This document shows positions 8,422 through 16,336 of a stretch of 64,000 bases of DNA, one piece after another. This stretch comes from Dyadobacter fermentans DSM 18053 (lineage in GTDB: Bacteria; Bacteroidota; Bacteroidia; Cytophagales; Spirosomataceae). The notes under the pieces were generated by a model. That model ran no database searches. It was given only the letters and a program-made list of their open reading frames with translations, and was not told where the DNA came from. The number at the start of each line of letters is the position of its first letter. The first letter of the stretch is position 1. Position numbers and translations under genes: made by a program. Location of the stretch: contig NC_013037.1 in assembly GCF_000023125.1 (NCBI RefSeq), positions 1,116,001 to 1,180,000 on the forward strand, in the 5' to 3' direction.

Positions 8422-8556
8422 TTTTCAAAAGATAAGGTTTCTCTGTTTCTGATCAAAAGCCTAAAATAGCTGTTTTAGGGCTATGAAACCATAGTTTTGG
8501 TATTTTTTAGAATCACATCAGTGCCGATTTTTACCATTTATTCCACTCAAACAGGG

Positions 8557-9468
8557 ATGATGATGAGATATATTTCAGAAGATGTCAAGGATCTGAAACC
8601 GGTCTGGATATCAAGTCAGGAGACCGAGCACCCGGAGAAAATATTCCCGGAGTTTTGGAGAAATTATACGATTGCTGATTGCAGGTTCTTTTTGTGGCAG
8701 ATGCTCTCAGCATCGATATCGACGGAAGGCCAGCACGTAGATGCCAGCCCTGGAGAGCAACTCTATTTTTTTGAGAATCTAGTGGTATACCTTGAAGCAT
8801 CGTTTGTGTTGGATCATCATCGGTCTTTGTCAAAAGCAAAAGGAGATGAACGCGAGCGTACTGAGCCTAGAACACCTTCCGGGAAGTCGGACTCAGAAAC
8901 AAATCGAGGAGGCCTACCGAAGAAGCTCAATAAGCGGCTTAAAAGGCTATCTATCTGGCACCGTGATGGATTCGATGACCCGTACGCGATTCTTGATTCC
9001 TTTTTTGACGCGTACGACCTAACAACCTTTAAGGCGAGATTGTACGATATTTTGCAGGTGTGCTGTCAAGAAAAATATTACGACAAGGGCTGCCCAGCGG
9101 ATGTGCTCTATCTACTAGAAAAGGTTGAATCGATCATCAATGCTGCCTACCTGATCCTGGGCGGGGAGAACGAAAAACGGCTAACCAAGTCGAAACCATC
9201 CGCCGAAGTCACGTGCAAAGCTGGCGTCAGACCGCAAGGAGAAATTGAACTACCTGCCGGTACTATTCAATTCTTGACAGAATTTTTTGAGTATAAGGGC
9301 TTAAAGAAGTGGAAACAGGAACTTAACCGGATTTGCCTTTACTCCCTAAGTAGCCAGTCTGCTCAGGAGTGGGGTGTTTACATTGACTTGCTTACCTTAT
9401 ACCAGCTAGTTGGTAGACTAGCCGAAACGGCTTTTGATCTTCGAAAAAATAGATCGGCGTTGGTGTAA
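8557..9468 (+). CDS. Hypothetical protein of the island
   Basis: From ATG 8557 (followed by two more in-frame ATGs) the protein has about 303 residues. It is soluble, largely helical, and has a charged low-complexity linker in the middle (around KAKGDERERTEPRTPSGKSD). Its ends are richer in Trp, Tyr and Leu. I do not recognise a family. A start at 8497 is possible but adds a segment with no clear role. It is divergent from an XRE regulator and lies upstream of another unknown gene in the same direction, typical of mobile-element cargo in Bacteroidota. Confidence 0.55.
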   Translation: MMMRYISEDVKDLKPVWISSQETEHPEKIFPEFWRNYTIADCRFFLWQMLSASISTEGQHVDASPGEQLYFFENLVVYLEASFVLDHHRSLSKAKGDERERTEPRTPSGKSDSETNRGGLPKKLNKRLKRLSIWHRDGFDDPYAILDSFFDAYDLTTFKARLYDILQVCCQEKYYDKGCPADVLYLLEKVESIINAAYLILGGENEKRLTKSKPSAEVTCKAGVRPQGEIELPAGTIQFLTEFFEYKGLKKWKQELNRICLYSLSSQSAQEWGVYIDLLTLYQLVGRLAETAFDLRKNRSALV

Positions 9469-9674
9469 CGACTGAAAGAAAGTATCTTGGGGCTTTGGTA
9501 GGGCGGTGATTCTGTTTCATCTTGGTGGATTGTTGCGAAGCCCGTCCTGCCTCGTTTTTGATGCTAAAAATTAGCTGTTGTCGGATTGCAAGATTTTGAT
9601 CGCCATGGATAAGTGGCATGGTGAATCCAACCAAGTAATGAAGGCGTTCTGGCTACATGTCCCGCACTTTTCCG

Positions 9675-10421
9675 ATGAAAACCCAAGAGCAGATACTGAG
9701 AGAACTGTCAGAAATCAGGGAAGCTATTGTTAGAATCGCGGGTACACCAGCACTTCCGCCAGAAGAGCAATTCTCTGAAGCCTCACTGGATAAAGTTGCC
9801 CTGGAATTAAAGAAGCTTTCCATCAAAAGAGGTGAATGGATCGATGACAGGGATCTGAGCAGATATTTCAAAGGGGTCTACAATGGGGGAAGGTTCATCC
9901 GGGAAACGTTCGGATTTAATGATTTTTTCAAGAAGGGAAAATCATATTATTACCGGAAATCCAGCATTATCCGTTTATCCCAGGAATTGAAATCCCGAAA
10001 TGTTGACTTGGCCCGATACATGGAGCTTAAAGAGAGTGAGGCAAAATTCCAGGAAAAAGTCTCCGCGGTCGCTGCCGCAAACAAAAAGCAAAAAAAGAAA
10101 CCCCCATTTCAGTTACCTGATTCCCTAAAAGACATTACTACCGAAGACTTTCATCCAGCAGTTGAAATTGTTGAAGCCGAACTGAGCAAGCTGCGTGAGC
10201 AGTTTACCAAAGAAAATCTTTCAAAATATATAGATGTTTACGGTGGTCATGCCATGATGAAATTCCGCTATCCATTTTCAGGGTTTGCCGAAAAGGAGAT
10301 AAAATCCAAATGCAGGCGCTGGTGCGACCAATACAACATGGCCTGCGATGCACTTTCGAAGTTGAGTGGAAAAGAGAAGAAATTTACCCCACCGGAAGAC
10401 CCTAATGCCTATGAATTATGA
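9675..10421 (+). CDS. Hypothetical protein, possible DNA-binding N-terminus
   Basis: From ATG 9675 the protein has about 248 residues (ATG 9657 would add six). The N-terminus is helical. Residues about 60-110 (EWIDDRDLSRYFKGVYNG, then FIRETFGFNDFFKKGK and YYYRKSSIIRLSQEL) read like a helix-turn-helix followed by a wing. A lysine-rich stretch (NKKQKKKPP) separates this from a conserved-looking C-terminal part with aromatic and basic residues. No family is recognised. Its stop overlaps by six bases the stop of the convergent small HTH gene. Confidence 0.5.
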   Translation: MKTQEQILRELSEIREAIVRIAGTPALPPEEQFSEASLDKVALELKKLSIKRGEWIDDRDLSRYFKGVYNGGRFIRETFGFNDFFKKGKSYYYRKSSIIRLSQELKSRNVDLARYMELKESEAKFQEKVSAVAAANKKQKKKPPFQLPDSLKDITTEDFHPAVEIVEAELSKLREQFTKENLSKYIDVYGGHAMMKFRYPFSGFAEKEIKSKCRRWCDQYNMACDALSKLSGKEKKFTPPEDPNAYEL

Positions 10422-10691
10422 CGGCTTCCTCTTCCTACTGACTACAATTTTGAGCACTTCCGATTCGAGGTACATCGCCTTTGTTCTGCCTTTGACCAGT
10501 TGTGGTTTTACGATGCCCGCGTTTACAGCTTTCAGGAAAGCTGCGTTGCTGGCTCCGGTTAACTTTAAAGCACCTTCTTTGGTAAGCAATTGATCTTGTT
10601 GCAACACGCTTTTCAATTCTTCTTTGACAATTGCGCGGACGCGGTCCATGAACTCTTCGACTGTTAAAGAGTGCAGCAGGATGGTTTCCAT
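10416..10691 (-). CDS. Small helix-turn-helix (excisionase-like) protein
   Basis: From ATG 10691 the protein has 91 residues. The pattern VEEFMDRVRAIVKEELK, then LLTKEGALKLTGAS, then FLKAVNAGIVKPQLVKGRTKAMYLESEVLKIV is that of the HTH_17/excisionase-like domain found in Bacteroidota mobile elements, where a leading amphipathic helix precedes a MerR-like DNA-binding fold. Such genes often control integration or excision or regulate cargo. A longer start at 10715 is possible. It converges on the unknown gene at 9675. Confidence 0.65.
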   Translation of the reverse strand: METILLHSLTVEEFMDRVRAIVKEELKSVLQQDQLLTKEGALKLTGASNAAFLKAVNAGIVKPQLVKGRTKAMYLESEVLKIVVSRKRKPS

Positions 10692-10874
10692 AAATTTGAA
10701 GTTAGGGTGAAACATAGTGAGTTAGCACAAAACGCTTCTTTGGCTGCAAACATAGGTAAACAGCCGATATCTGCTCCACATCAGTTTCACCTATTTGAAA
10801 ATCGAAAGGGTCTAGGATTTCCACATTGCGGATTTTAGCTTTGTTTTCTTGGCAATACTAAAACAGAAAACGTG

Positions 10875-11201
10875 ATGGAAAGGATGAGGGGAACGGATGA
10901 GGCCAAAGGCGGCCTGTCGCTAGATCAGTTGGTTACGCTTGCAGACTTGAAAAGTGTTCGGGACGAGCTTTTGGCAGCAATTGCCAGGACGAAGGGATCT
11001 TCACCAGACACCGCGAAGAAATGGCTAAAATCTTCCGAGGTTAGAAAGCTCCTAAACATTTCGCCGGGCAAGTTGTTAGCCCTCAGAGCTAATCGCCAGC
11101 TCGCATTTGTGAGACTGGGTGGAGTAATCTACTACGACAGGGACGATATTGAGGCGATGATCCAAAAGGCTAAAGTACCAACGTTGGTTGGCAAGGCGTG
11201 A
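10875..11201 (+). CDS. Helix-turn-helix domain protein
   Basis: The 108-residue protein has an amphipathic helix (LDQLVTLADLKSVRDELLAAIA) followed by a MerR-like HTH_17 domain (KWLKSSEVRKLLNISPGKLLALRANRQLAFVRLGGVIYYDRDDIEAMIQ), a standard layout in Bacteroidota integrative elements. A GTG at 10872 directly precedes the ATG and could serve as start. Its stop codon overlaps the GTG start of the next gene, so the two are probably translationally coupled. Confidence 0.7.
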   Translation: MERMRGTDEAKGGLSLDQLVTLADLKSVRDELLAAIARTKGSSPDTAKKWLKSSEVRKLLNISPGKLLALRANRQLAFVRLGGVIYYDRDDIEAMIQKAKVPTLVGKA

Positions 11202-11428
11202 AGACCGCATACCAAAATTTTGGACGTGGATGTGATGTCCCTCCCACGCCGGAATACGTGGAGGTTTATTTCCTTCAATGTAAGAAGACTAAAGAAGCGG
11301 CGCGTGAATTCTACAGGCATTATTCAATGCGGTATTGGCGCTCTTCGAGCGGAAAAGTCATTCGGGATTGGAAACGCCTGGCGTGGCAGTGGATTTGGAA
11401 TGTCAACGTCCGTAAGAATGCATCATAA
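11198..11428 (+). CDS. Small protein resembling a replication-initiator C-terminal tail
   Basis: The 76-residue protein starts with GTG at 11198, overlapping the previous stop. Its second half, EAAREFYRHYSMRYWRSSSG then IRDWKRLAWQWIWN, resembles the FYxHYxxxxWxxxxGKxIxDWKxxxxxW motif found at the C-terminus of phage and plasmid replication proteins. It may be a stand-alone DNA-binding module working with the HTH protein before it. The similarity is from pattern recognition, and function is inferred. Confidence 0.5.
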   Translation: MKTAYQNFGRGCDVPPTPEYVEVYFLQCKKTKEAAREFYRHYSMRYWRSSSGKVIRDWKRLAWQWIWNVNVRKNAS

Positions 11429-11660
11429 CGAATGTTTGTTGGTAGCTTTGCTTGTGAGGGAGCTCGTTTGGTGTTTTTGAGAAGGAGTCGTTTATCACCC
11501 ATTGCAGAGAAACGATTTTTAAATATAGTCACTCGGTGAAGAAATATATTAGACGGAATGATACGGAGAAAGAAGTATGGGTTCGTTCAATCCACTTTAA
11601 AGGTTATTTTTACTCAAAAAGCGGAAGTTTCTTCAATAAAAGATAGCTTATGGGTAAAGG

Positions 11661-11682
11661 AAGGGGAGCAAACGCTCCCCTT
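11661..11682. terminator. Hairpin between convergent genes
   Basis: AAGGGGAGC (11661-11669) pairs perfectly with GCTCCCCTT (11674-11682) over an AAAC loop. It lies just beyond the stop of the minus-strand gene at 11692 and some 230 bp after the end of the plus-strand gene at 11428. The U-tract is weak on both strands. Confidence 0.5.
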
Positions 11683-11691
11683 CAACAATGG

Positions 11692-12549
11692 CTAAAGTGT
11701 GTTTAATAGAGTGCTAAATGCATCCCACGTTTTCCCGAGTTCGGGCCATGGCTTTTGTACAAGAGCCTCAAGGCGATGTTTAACAAAAAAACCAATGACT
11801 GCTAGGGATGCGAACACAATCCACTTTATCCAGCCCGTCAGCAAATTTCTTAGAGAGAAACCACGCACAGGAGAGCTGACTGCGTTTCTATTTTGCACTT
11901 CCATAATAGTGAGATCCAGAATGGAGCTAATGGAATTCACTTTGCATATCAGGGATTGTTCAAGCAGTTGGAAGTTGCCTGCGTCGAATAAATTGGCCTC
12001 GCTTTTGCCTGAAACTCCATTAATGACTGACAAACCGTTGTTTTCCGCAATTGCTAATAGCTTTCCTTTTGGCCTAACAGTTGGCTCGAATTTTGGCAAA
12101 TAGAGCTGTTTTACTAGTACGCTCAGGTCTATTCGTCGTTCGTTTAGTACCACACTGGGCTTCACACCGCCAAGAACCCTGTAGCGGTGATCGATCGCTG
12201 CAAAACCAAAGGTTGAATCTTTCATGCTCCAGTGAACCCACATGGCGTTTTGATTTAATCTGACAAATCGGTAAAAGCGTTTTAGCATCGCCTTCTCAAA
12301 TAGATTCTTTTGATTTTCAGTTAATCTGCCGCCTGCACCAGCCATTTCCGCTTCCTTCTTGATAGAGAAAATTCTCGTTTCACCATCAGACCTTAAGAGC
12401 AAGCCGATCGATGTAACCCTCGTGGGACTCTTCGACAGGTCGGAGCAAGTATAGTGGACAATTATAGTATTATTTGCGTTCGCTTCTAACGACGCTATTG
12501 ATCGATTTATGGCTGACGGATGTTGCCCGATTGCAGGAGTATTGGTCAT
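11692..12549 (-). CDS. Unknown protein with C-terminal membrane segment, partner of the DGQHR protein
   Basis: The 285-residue protein has a soluble N-terminal domain (about 25-225) and one clear hydrophobic helix near 238-256 (LTGWIKWIVFASLAVIGFFV), then about 29 residues. There is no signal peptide, so it is probably anchored with its main domain in the cytoplasm. Striking stretches are VHYTCSDLSKSPTRVTSIGL near 31 and WVHWSMKDSTFGFAAIDHRYRVLGG near 104, which look like conserved core motifs, faintly reminiscent of a DEDD-type nuclease fold, but I cannot assign it. It follows the DGQHR gene by 127 bp in the same direction, and the two are probably one transcription unit. Confidence 0.6.
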   Translation of the reverse strand: MTNTPAIGQHPSAINRSIASLEANANNTIIVHYTCSDLSKSPTRVTSIGLLLRSDGETRIFSIKKEAEMAGAGGRLTENQKNLFEKAMLKRFYRFVRLNQNAMWVHWSMKDSTFGFAAIDHRYRVLGGVKPSVVLNERRIDLSVLVKQLYLPKFEPTVRPKGKLLAIAENNGLSVINGVSGKSEANLFDAGNFQLLEQSLICKVNSISSILDLTIMEVQNRNAVSSPVRGFSLRNLLTGWIKWIVFASLAVIGFFVKHRLEALVQKPWPELGKTWDAFSTLLNTL

Positions 12550-12676
12550 TTGTAAGGTAAAATTGTAATCCTGCGAGAGGATGTGCGGTAAAATTTTTCA
12601 TTTATCTTTATTTAATAAGTTTGGGATAATGTGATCGAGTTGTTTTACGAGGAGGAGACCTTGGCATAGACTTCTA

Positions 12677-14092
12677 CTATTTACGTGACGGTAGCTTGGC
12701 GTACCAGCGAACTATGTCCCCAATGATTGGATAAATATCATTGTGCTTTGCCCCGAAATGGAACATCCCATTACTGAATTGTCCGAGGTCTCGGTTGCCA
12801 TCTTCAATTGACGGAAGGTAACTCTCTAGACTTGTTAGTCCCATTTCCTCTATCTCGTCAGATTCGAGCTGATAGTACCTCCATGCGGGGTTTTCATGGC
12901 TGAAATCAAAAGACGCAATCGCTTCCCACAGTTGTTTTTGATACTCTGGAATATTCCAGGTTCGCTTCTTTTCACTGTGAAAATCATAAGTTAGTTTGGC
13001 AAGTGCCTTCAGGACCACTGGCTGTGCAGCTACCGTGTCTCTTCTTGCGTCTACACTAGAAATTCCCGGTATTTCAGCAACAGTCTTCCAAAATCTGTTG
13101 GCCAGTTCAATCTTCGCGTCAACTTGGGAAGGTGTCGCACTTTGAATACTCGTTTTGTTCAGAAATAACAGGGCATTGATTGAAACCACCTCCTGATGGG
13201 TGAATCCCGACTCAATTCCATCCTTCCGTTGCCTTTCAGTTATCTCCTGAATTCCTGATTCTGGAAAGATTGTAGCAAACAAGTGATCCTTAATATAGGT
13301 ATTCACCGGATTCGAGCCATCATATTGTAACGCCATACCTCGATCAACGCGCTTTCCTAAATTGTTAAGGTCATGAAACAATTGTCGTTCTTTCTCAACA
13401 TCGAGTCCCAAATGTACTTCGATAGCCACCGTACATTCTTTCATTTTTTCAAGACAAACTTGCCAAACAAATAGCTCGTCACCACCAATTTGCTCTTTGC
13501 CGCCGTCGTAAAGCAGGATCGGACCGCGCGCGGGATACTTGTGATAAGTCAATACATGTCGTATAAAGTCACTTACAAGCTCGATGGCCTTCCTTCTGTG
13601 CTGACCATCAACTATCCAGAGAGTGTCAGATTGTGACAAGAATATCTTAAAACAAGCGACCTCTTCAGAACCAATGGTCTTTAGCGGAAGCACTTGTAGG
13701 TTAGAACCGCCAAATCCGGTGTTGCGCAGAGATGCCACAAGGGGGGGGATTGCAATGTAAGGTTGTTCTCCCATTGCCTTTGAAATCCTCGCAAACGAAG
13801 AGCTGCCATTGAGACGTGGCGAATTACTTATTGCGGCGAGCAACCCTTTCAATATATATTTTGCTATTGAAGACGCATGCGAAATATCGAGCTTACGCTG
13901 CGCTACCTCAATCGTGTTCAATGACTGCTCGTTGGCAACCTCGGTCATTTCGTTTACCTCATACAAGGACATATTCAAAGTCAACGTTCGAAAGCCTGTG
14001 TTGTAACCAACAAAGGTTTTGATAGGTTTTCCCACATTTCCGGACGAATCCAGTGCTGAATCCAGGGTAGTTATTTCTGACATTGTTATCAA
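12677..14092 (-). CDS. DGQHR-domain protein (DndB-like)
   Basis: This 471-residue protein carries the signature DGQHR (162-166, in WIVDGQHRRKAI) and the second family motif FHDLNNLGKRVDRGMALQYD (239-258), placing it in the DGQHR/DndB superfamily, which is related to ParB-like nucleotidyl enzymes. DndB proteins regulate DNA phosphorothioation in Dnd systems, but no dndA, C, D or E gene is in the window, and the downstream partner is a membrane-anchored unknown. The start may be ATG 14092 or ATG 14083; a well-spaced Bacteroidota promoter lies just upstream and would put the transcript start near 14100, so the leader would be very short. Confidence 0.75.
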   Translation of the reverse strand: MITMSEITTLDSALDSSGNVGKPIKTFVGYNTGFRTLTLNMSLYEVNEMTEVANEQSLNTIEVAQRKLDISHASSIAKYILKGLLAAISNSPRLNGSSSFARISKAMGEQPYIAIPPLVASLRNTGFGGSNLQVLPLKTIGSEEVACFKIFLSQSDTLWIVDGQHRRKAIELVSDFIRHVLTYHKYPARGPILLYDGGKEQIGGDELFVWQVCLEKMKECTVAIEVHLGLDVEKERQLFHDLNNLGKRVDRGMALQYDGSNPVNTYIKDHLFATIFPESGIQEITERQRKDGIESGFTHQEVVSINALLFLNKTSIQSATPSQVDAKIELANRFWKTVAEIPGISSVDARRDTVAAQPVVLKALAKLTYDFHSEKKRTWNIPEYQKQLWEAIASFDFSHENPAWRYYQLESDEIEEMGLTSLESYLPSIEDGNRDLGQFSNGMFHFGAKHNDIYPIIGDIVRWYAKLPSRK

Positions 14093-14106
14093 TTTTAGTT
14101 ACCTTG

Positions 14107-14136
14107 CAAAGGTATACAAAATAATATTAATTGCAA
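14107..14136 (-). promoter_or_regulatory. Promoter of the DGQHR cassette
   Basis: Read on the minus strand, TTG (14136-14134) and TACCTTTG (14114-14107) are 19 bp apart, which is the Bacteroidota sigma-ABfr consensus (TTG, 19-20 bp, TAnnTTTG). It lies 15 bp upstream of the ATG at 14092. Confidence 0.6.
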
Positions 14137-14329
14137 GCCTGGATAATAGATATTTTCTCCCAGGAGAAAAATACAGAATCGTGAAATTTTCCTGGACGAA
14201 GATACTTTGCGTGTTTGATACACTGATTTTGTCGACTGAATTACTCAGAAAGAGGCTCGCACTATGATGAGGTAGTGCACATGACTATCTTCGGTGTAAC
14301 AATATTGTAATTAGAAGGAAGCAAATTGA

Positions 14330-14358
14330 AGTGCCGCTGACTGCGATGCAACGGCACT
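14330..14358 (-). terminator. Hairpin after the integrase gene
   Basis: AGTGCCG (14330-14336) pairs with CGGCACT (14352-14358), seven bases past the integrase stop on its transcript. There is no strong U-tract, so it is a weak or factor-dependent terminator. Confidence 0.4.
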
Positions 14359-14364
14359 CAGAAT

Positions 14365-15657
14365 TCAATTCATGGGTCGCAATTCGCCCGACGTTGTGAA
14401 GAGTTTCTGTTTTGCGATTGCTACATTAGCGCTAATCCTTTGTTTTCTGACGCGAGCGTAGCGTTGGGTTGTTCTAATATTCCGATGTCCAAGCATTTTA
14501 CCGACATCTTCCAAGGGCACGCCATTGTTGAGCATCATGTCGGCGAACGTATGACGGGCAAGGTGCGTATTTAGCGGCCTTTTGATCCCGCAGATCACGG
14601 CAAGCTCTTTGAGATAAACATTGTACCGGAAATTGCTGTTGACCGGGATCAGCCGGTTGTTAACCCTGCAATAAGGATGGCTTTGGTATTTATCGATCAA
14701 ATCCTGCACGATCGGGAGAATGGGCACCATTTCAGTGACCTCTGTCTTACCTCTGTCTTTGATCAGCCATTTTTCACCAGCTCGGCCGACTTTCACAATA
14801 TTCTCCGGAGAGAGGTTATACATATCCTGATAGGCAAAGCCGGTAAAGCACTGGAAAATGAAGGCGTCGCGCACTTCGCTGATCCGGTCGATGTCGATCT
14901 GCTTTTTATGAATGGCCTCGACTTCAAATAGCTCCAACGGCAGGACTTCCTTGTTTCCGCCCGAGCAAACAAACCCTTCCAGTGGATTGGAAGGGATAAC
15001 CTTCTTCTTAACGCCTGTTTTGACGATCTGCCTTGTCCATTTCACCAGCTTCTTGGCAGTGACCTCAGAAAGTGGCTCGTCCAGGTGGAGTGTCAAATAG
15101 TCGTAGAACTCTTCGGCAAAGCACTGGTCGATCTCGGTCATTTCAATGTCCTTCCGCTGATAACGGAAGCGGATAAATGCTTCGACCTTCCGTTTGGTCG
15201 ACCGCCAGTGTCTTAATGTCCCCTCTGATCGAATTCCTTTCTTAGCTTTCTTTTCGAAGATCGCGATGAATTCATCGAAGGCTGCTAGCAGCGATTGGCT
15301 GGGTCCGGCAGCCTTTTCCGGCTTTGCTTTGGAATGAGTTAATGGCAAGCCCAGATAGGCATTTTTCAGCATCACCGGCGTCACATGGTTAAACTGGGAT
15401 TGCAGCACGAGAAAGTGTTTTTCGATCTCAGCCTGTGCCTGGACGATTTTCAAGTTAATGATCTTCGCTTCCGCTGTCGTAGCGGTCACCAGCTTGGCAT
15501 CGCTGTTCCAGAAGTCGGGATGGATCTTTTTGCCAAGGGAAATGTCAGTGTCGGTTCCGTCGATGGTAATCCTGACATAGATGGGTGCTTTTCCGTCTTT
15601 GGAGGCCTTGCCCCGGTACAGCCAGAAAAGCAATGACAGATTTTGTTTGAACTTCAT
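14365..15657 (-). CDS. Bacteroidota-type tyrosine integrase
   Basis: The 430-residue site-specific recombinase has an N-terminal arm-binding domain (1-105), a SAM-like core-binding domain (about 120-220) and a catalytic domain (about 240-410). The motifs HLAR (H365 and R368), GHRNI (H391) and the nucleophile Y400 are in place, and K304 sits in the beta-hairpin. The first catalytic arginine of the family is replaced: FTGFAYQDM has A275 where FTGxR is usual, as in the IntDOT group of Bacteroides conjugative elements, which also lack this arginine. It lies beside tRNA-Lys and points into the island, so it probably integrates the element at that tRNA. Confidence 0.85.
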   Translation of the reverse strand: MKFKQNLSLLFWLYRGKASKDGKAPIYVRITIDGTDTDISLGKKIHPDFWNSDAKLVTATTAEAKIINLKIVQAQAEIEKHFLVLQSQFNHVTPVMLKNAYLGLPLTHSKAKPEKAAGPSQSLLAAFDEFIAIFEKKAKKGIRSEGTLRHWRSTKRKVEAFIRFRYQRKDIEMTEIDQCFAEEFYDYLTLHLDEPLSEVTAKKLVKWTRQIVKTGVKKKVIPSNPLEGFVCSGGNKEVLPLELFEVEAIHKKQIDIDRISEVRDAFIFQCFTGFAYQDMYNLSPENIVKVGRAGEKWLIKDRGKTEVTEMVPILPIVQDLIDKYQSHPYCRVNNRLIPVNSNFRYNVYLKELAVICGIKRPLNTHLARHTFADMMLNNGVPLEDVGKMLGHRNIRTTQRYARVRKQRISANVAIAKQKLFTTSGELRPMN

Positions 15658-15729
15658 GCTCGCACATTTTAAGGTTGGTAATTGTTCCGTGGAGAACCTT
15701 AAATCAAAACCGCCTCAATCAAACATCTG

Positions 15730-15782
15730 ATTCGGTCACCTAATTTACCGAATCCAACAGGTGATCGAATAGGTGACCGAAT
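15730..15782. repeat. Cluster of AGGTGAYCGAAT repeats (putative arm-type integrase sites)
   Basis: ATTCGGTCACCTA (15730-15742) and TAGGTGACCGAAT (15770-15782) form a perfect 13-bp inverted repeat. Between them lie a further direct copy, AGGTGATCGAAT (15759-15770), and a half-site, TTACCGAAT. All sit between the integrase start and the tRNA 3' end, where integrases of this type bind. The role is inferred from position. Confidence 0.5.
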
Positions 15783-15850
15783 GGATTGGTTCATTATGAT
15801 TCAGACTGACCTGCCTTTTTGTAAAATGCGCTGATTATCAATGTATTTTA

Positions 15851-15879
15851 AACAAAAAAGGCACACTTTCGTGTGCCTT
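15851..15879 (-). terminator. Terminator of tRNA-Lys
   Basis: AAGGCACAC (15858-15866) pairs with GTGTGCCTT (15871-15879) over a TTTC loop. On the minus strand the stem is followed by a run of six or more U. It lies 3 bp beyond the tRNA 3' end. Confidence 0.75.
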
Positions 15880-15882
15880 CTG

Positions 15883-15955
15883 TGATCCCGCTGGGATTCG
15901 AACCCAGGACCCATACATTAAAAGTGTATTGCTCTACCAGCTGAGCTACGGAATC
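15883..15955 (-). tRNA. tRNA-Lys (UUU)
   Basis: On the minus strand a 73-nt cloverleaf begins GATTCCG and ends CGGGATC plus discriminator A. The acceptor arm pairs with one G-T wobble, the D arm reads GCTCAGCTGGTAGAGC, the anticodon loop is CTTTTAA (anticodon TTT) closed by ATACA/TGTAT, and the T arm is CTGGG-TTCGAAT-CCCAG. CCA is not encoded. It has its own terminator and its 3' end faces the integrase, making it the likely attachment site. Confidence 0.95.
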
Positions 15956-16284
15956 ATTTAAGACTTTCAACTACTCCGAAAAACCTTCCACTCAATTCCA
16001 TCGCTGCGCTTCATAAAAAGTTAACAATCGATGTCGTTTCTGGCGTTTTTTGTTTTTCGTTTCGCCGTATCGTGGTGCAAAAGTACAATTGGGATTTTAT
16101 CAAACAAATTTTGAGAGCACTATTTTTTGAGCCAAAATGCAGGAAATTTCGCAATAGGCTCACATTTAGAAATTTAAACGCCTAAAAAAATTTAAATTTT
16201 TTTCATTTCATAACAAGGTAATATGCAGTCGGCCGATCCGACGGGCGTGTGGCTGGTATTTGCGGGATGTTGAGGTTTGTTATG
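15956..16284. other. Intergenic region upstream of tRNA-Lys and the TonB receptor
   Basis: About 330 bp without a gene, AT-rich from 16075 on. It separates the island end from the core-type region and should contain the tRNA promoter. Confidence 0.4.
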
Positions 16285-16332
16285 TTGTTTAGATTTAGTT
16301 TAAATAATATTTTTGCGCCGAAACTAAATCTA
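16285..16332 (+). promoter_or_regulatory. Promoter embedded in a perfect 12-bp inverted repeat
   Basis: TTG (16285-16287) and TATTTTTG (16308-16315) are 20 bp apart, a good Bacteroidota promoter. The arms TAGATTTAGTTT (16290-16301) and AAACTAAATCTA (16321-16332) are exact inverted repeats that flank the TATTTTTG element and end 4 bp before the ATG of the siderophore-type receptor. A dimeric repressor bound here would block the promoter; as RNA the arms would not both be in the transcript if it starts near 16322. Confidence 0.6.
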
Positions 16333-16336
16333 TGCT

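Larger units (their letters stand above)
1..15883. mobile_element. Putative genomic island at tRNA-Lys (left end outside the window)
   Basis: The region has lower GC than the DNA after 15.96 kb, many long non-coding stretches, IS and RhuM remnants, several small DNA-binding genes, and a tyrosine integrase pointing away from a tRNA-Lys gene. Integrases of this family commonly use a tRNA 3' end as target, and the tRNA 3' end here faces the island. I could not find by eye a second copy of the tRNA 3' end within the window, so the far boundary is either left of position 1 or within the region but diverged. No relaxase or type IV secretion genes are seen, so the element's class (ICE, prophage or defence island) is undecided. 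Confidence 0.5.
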
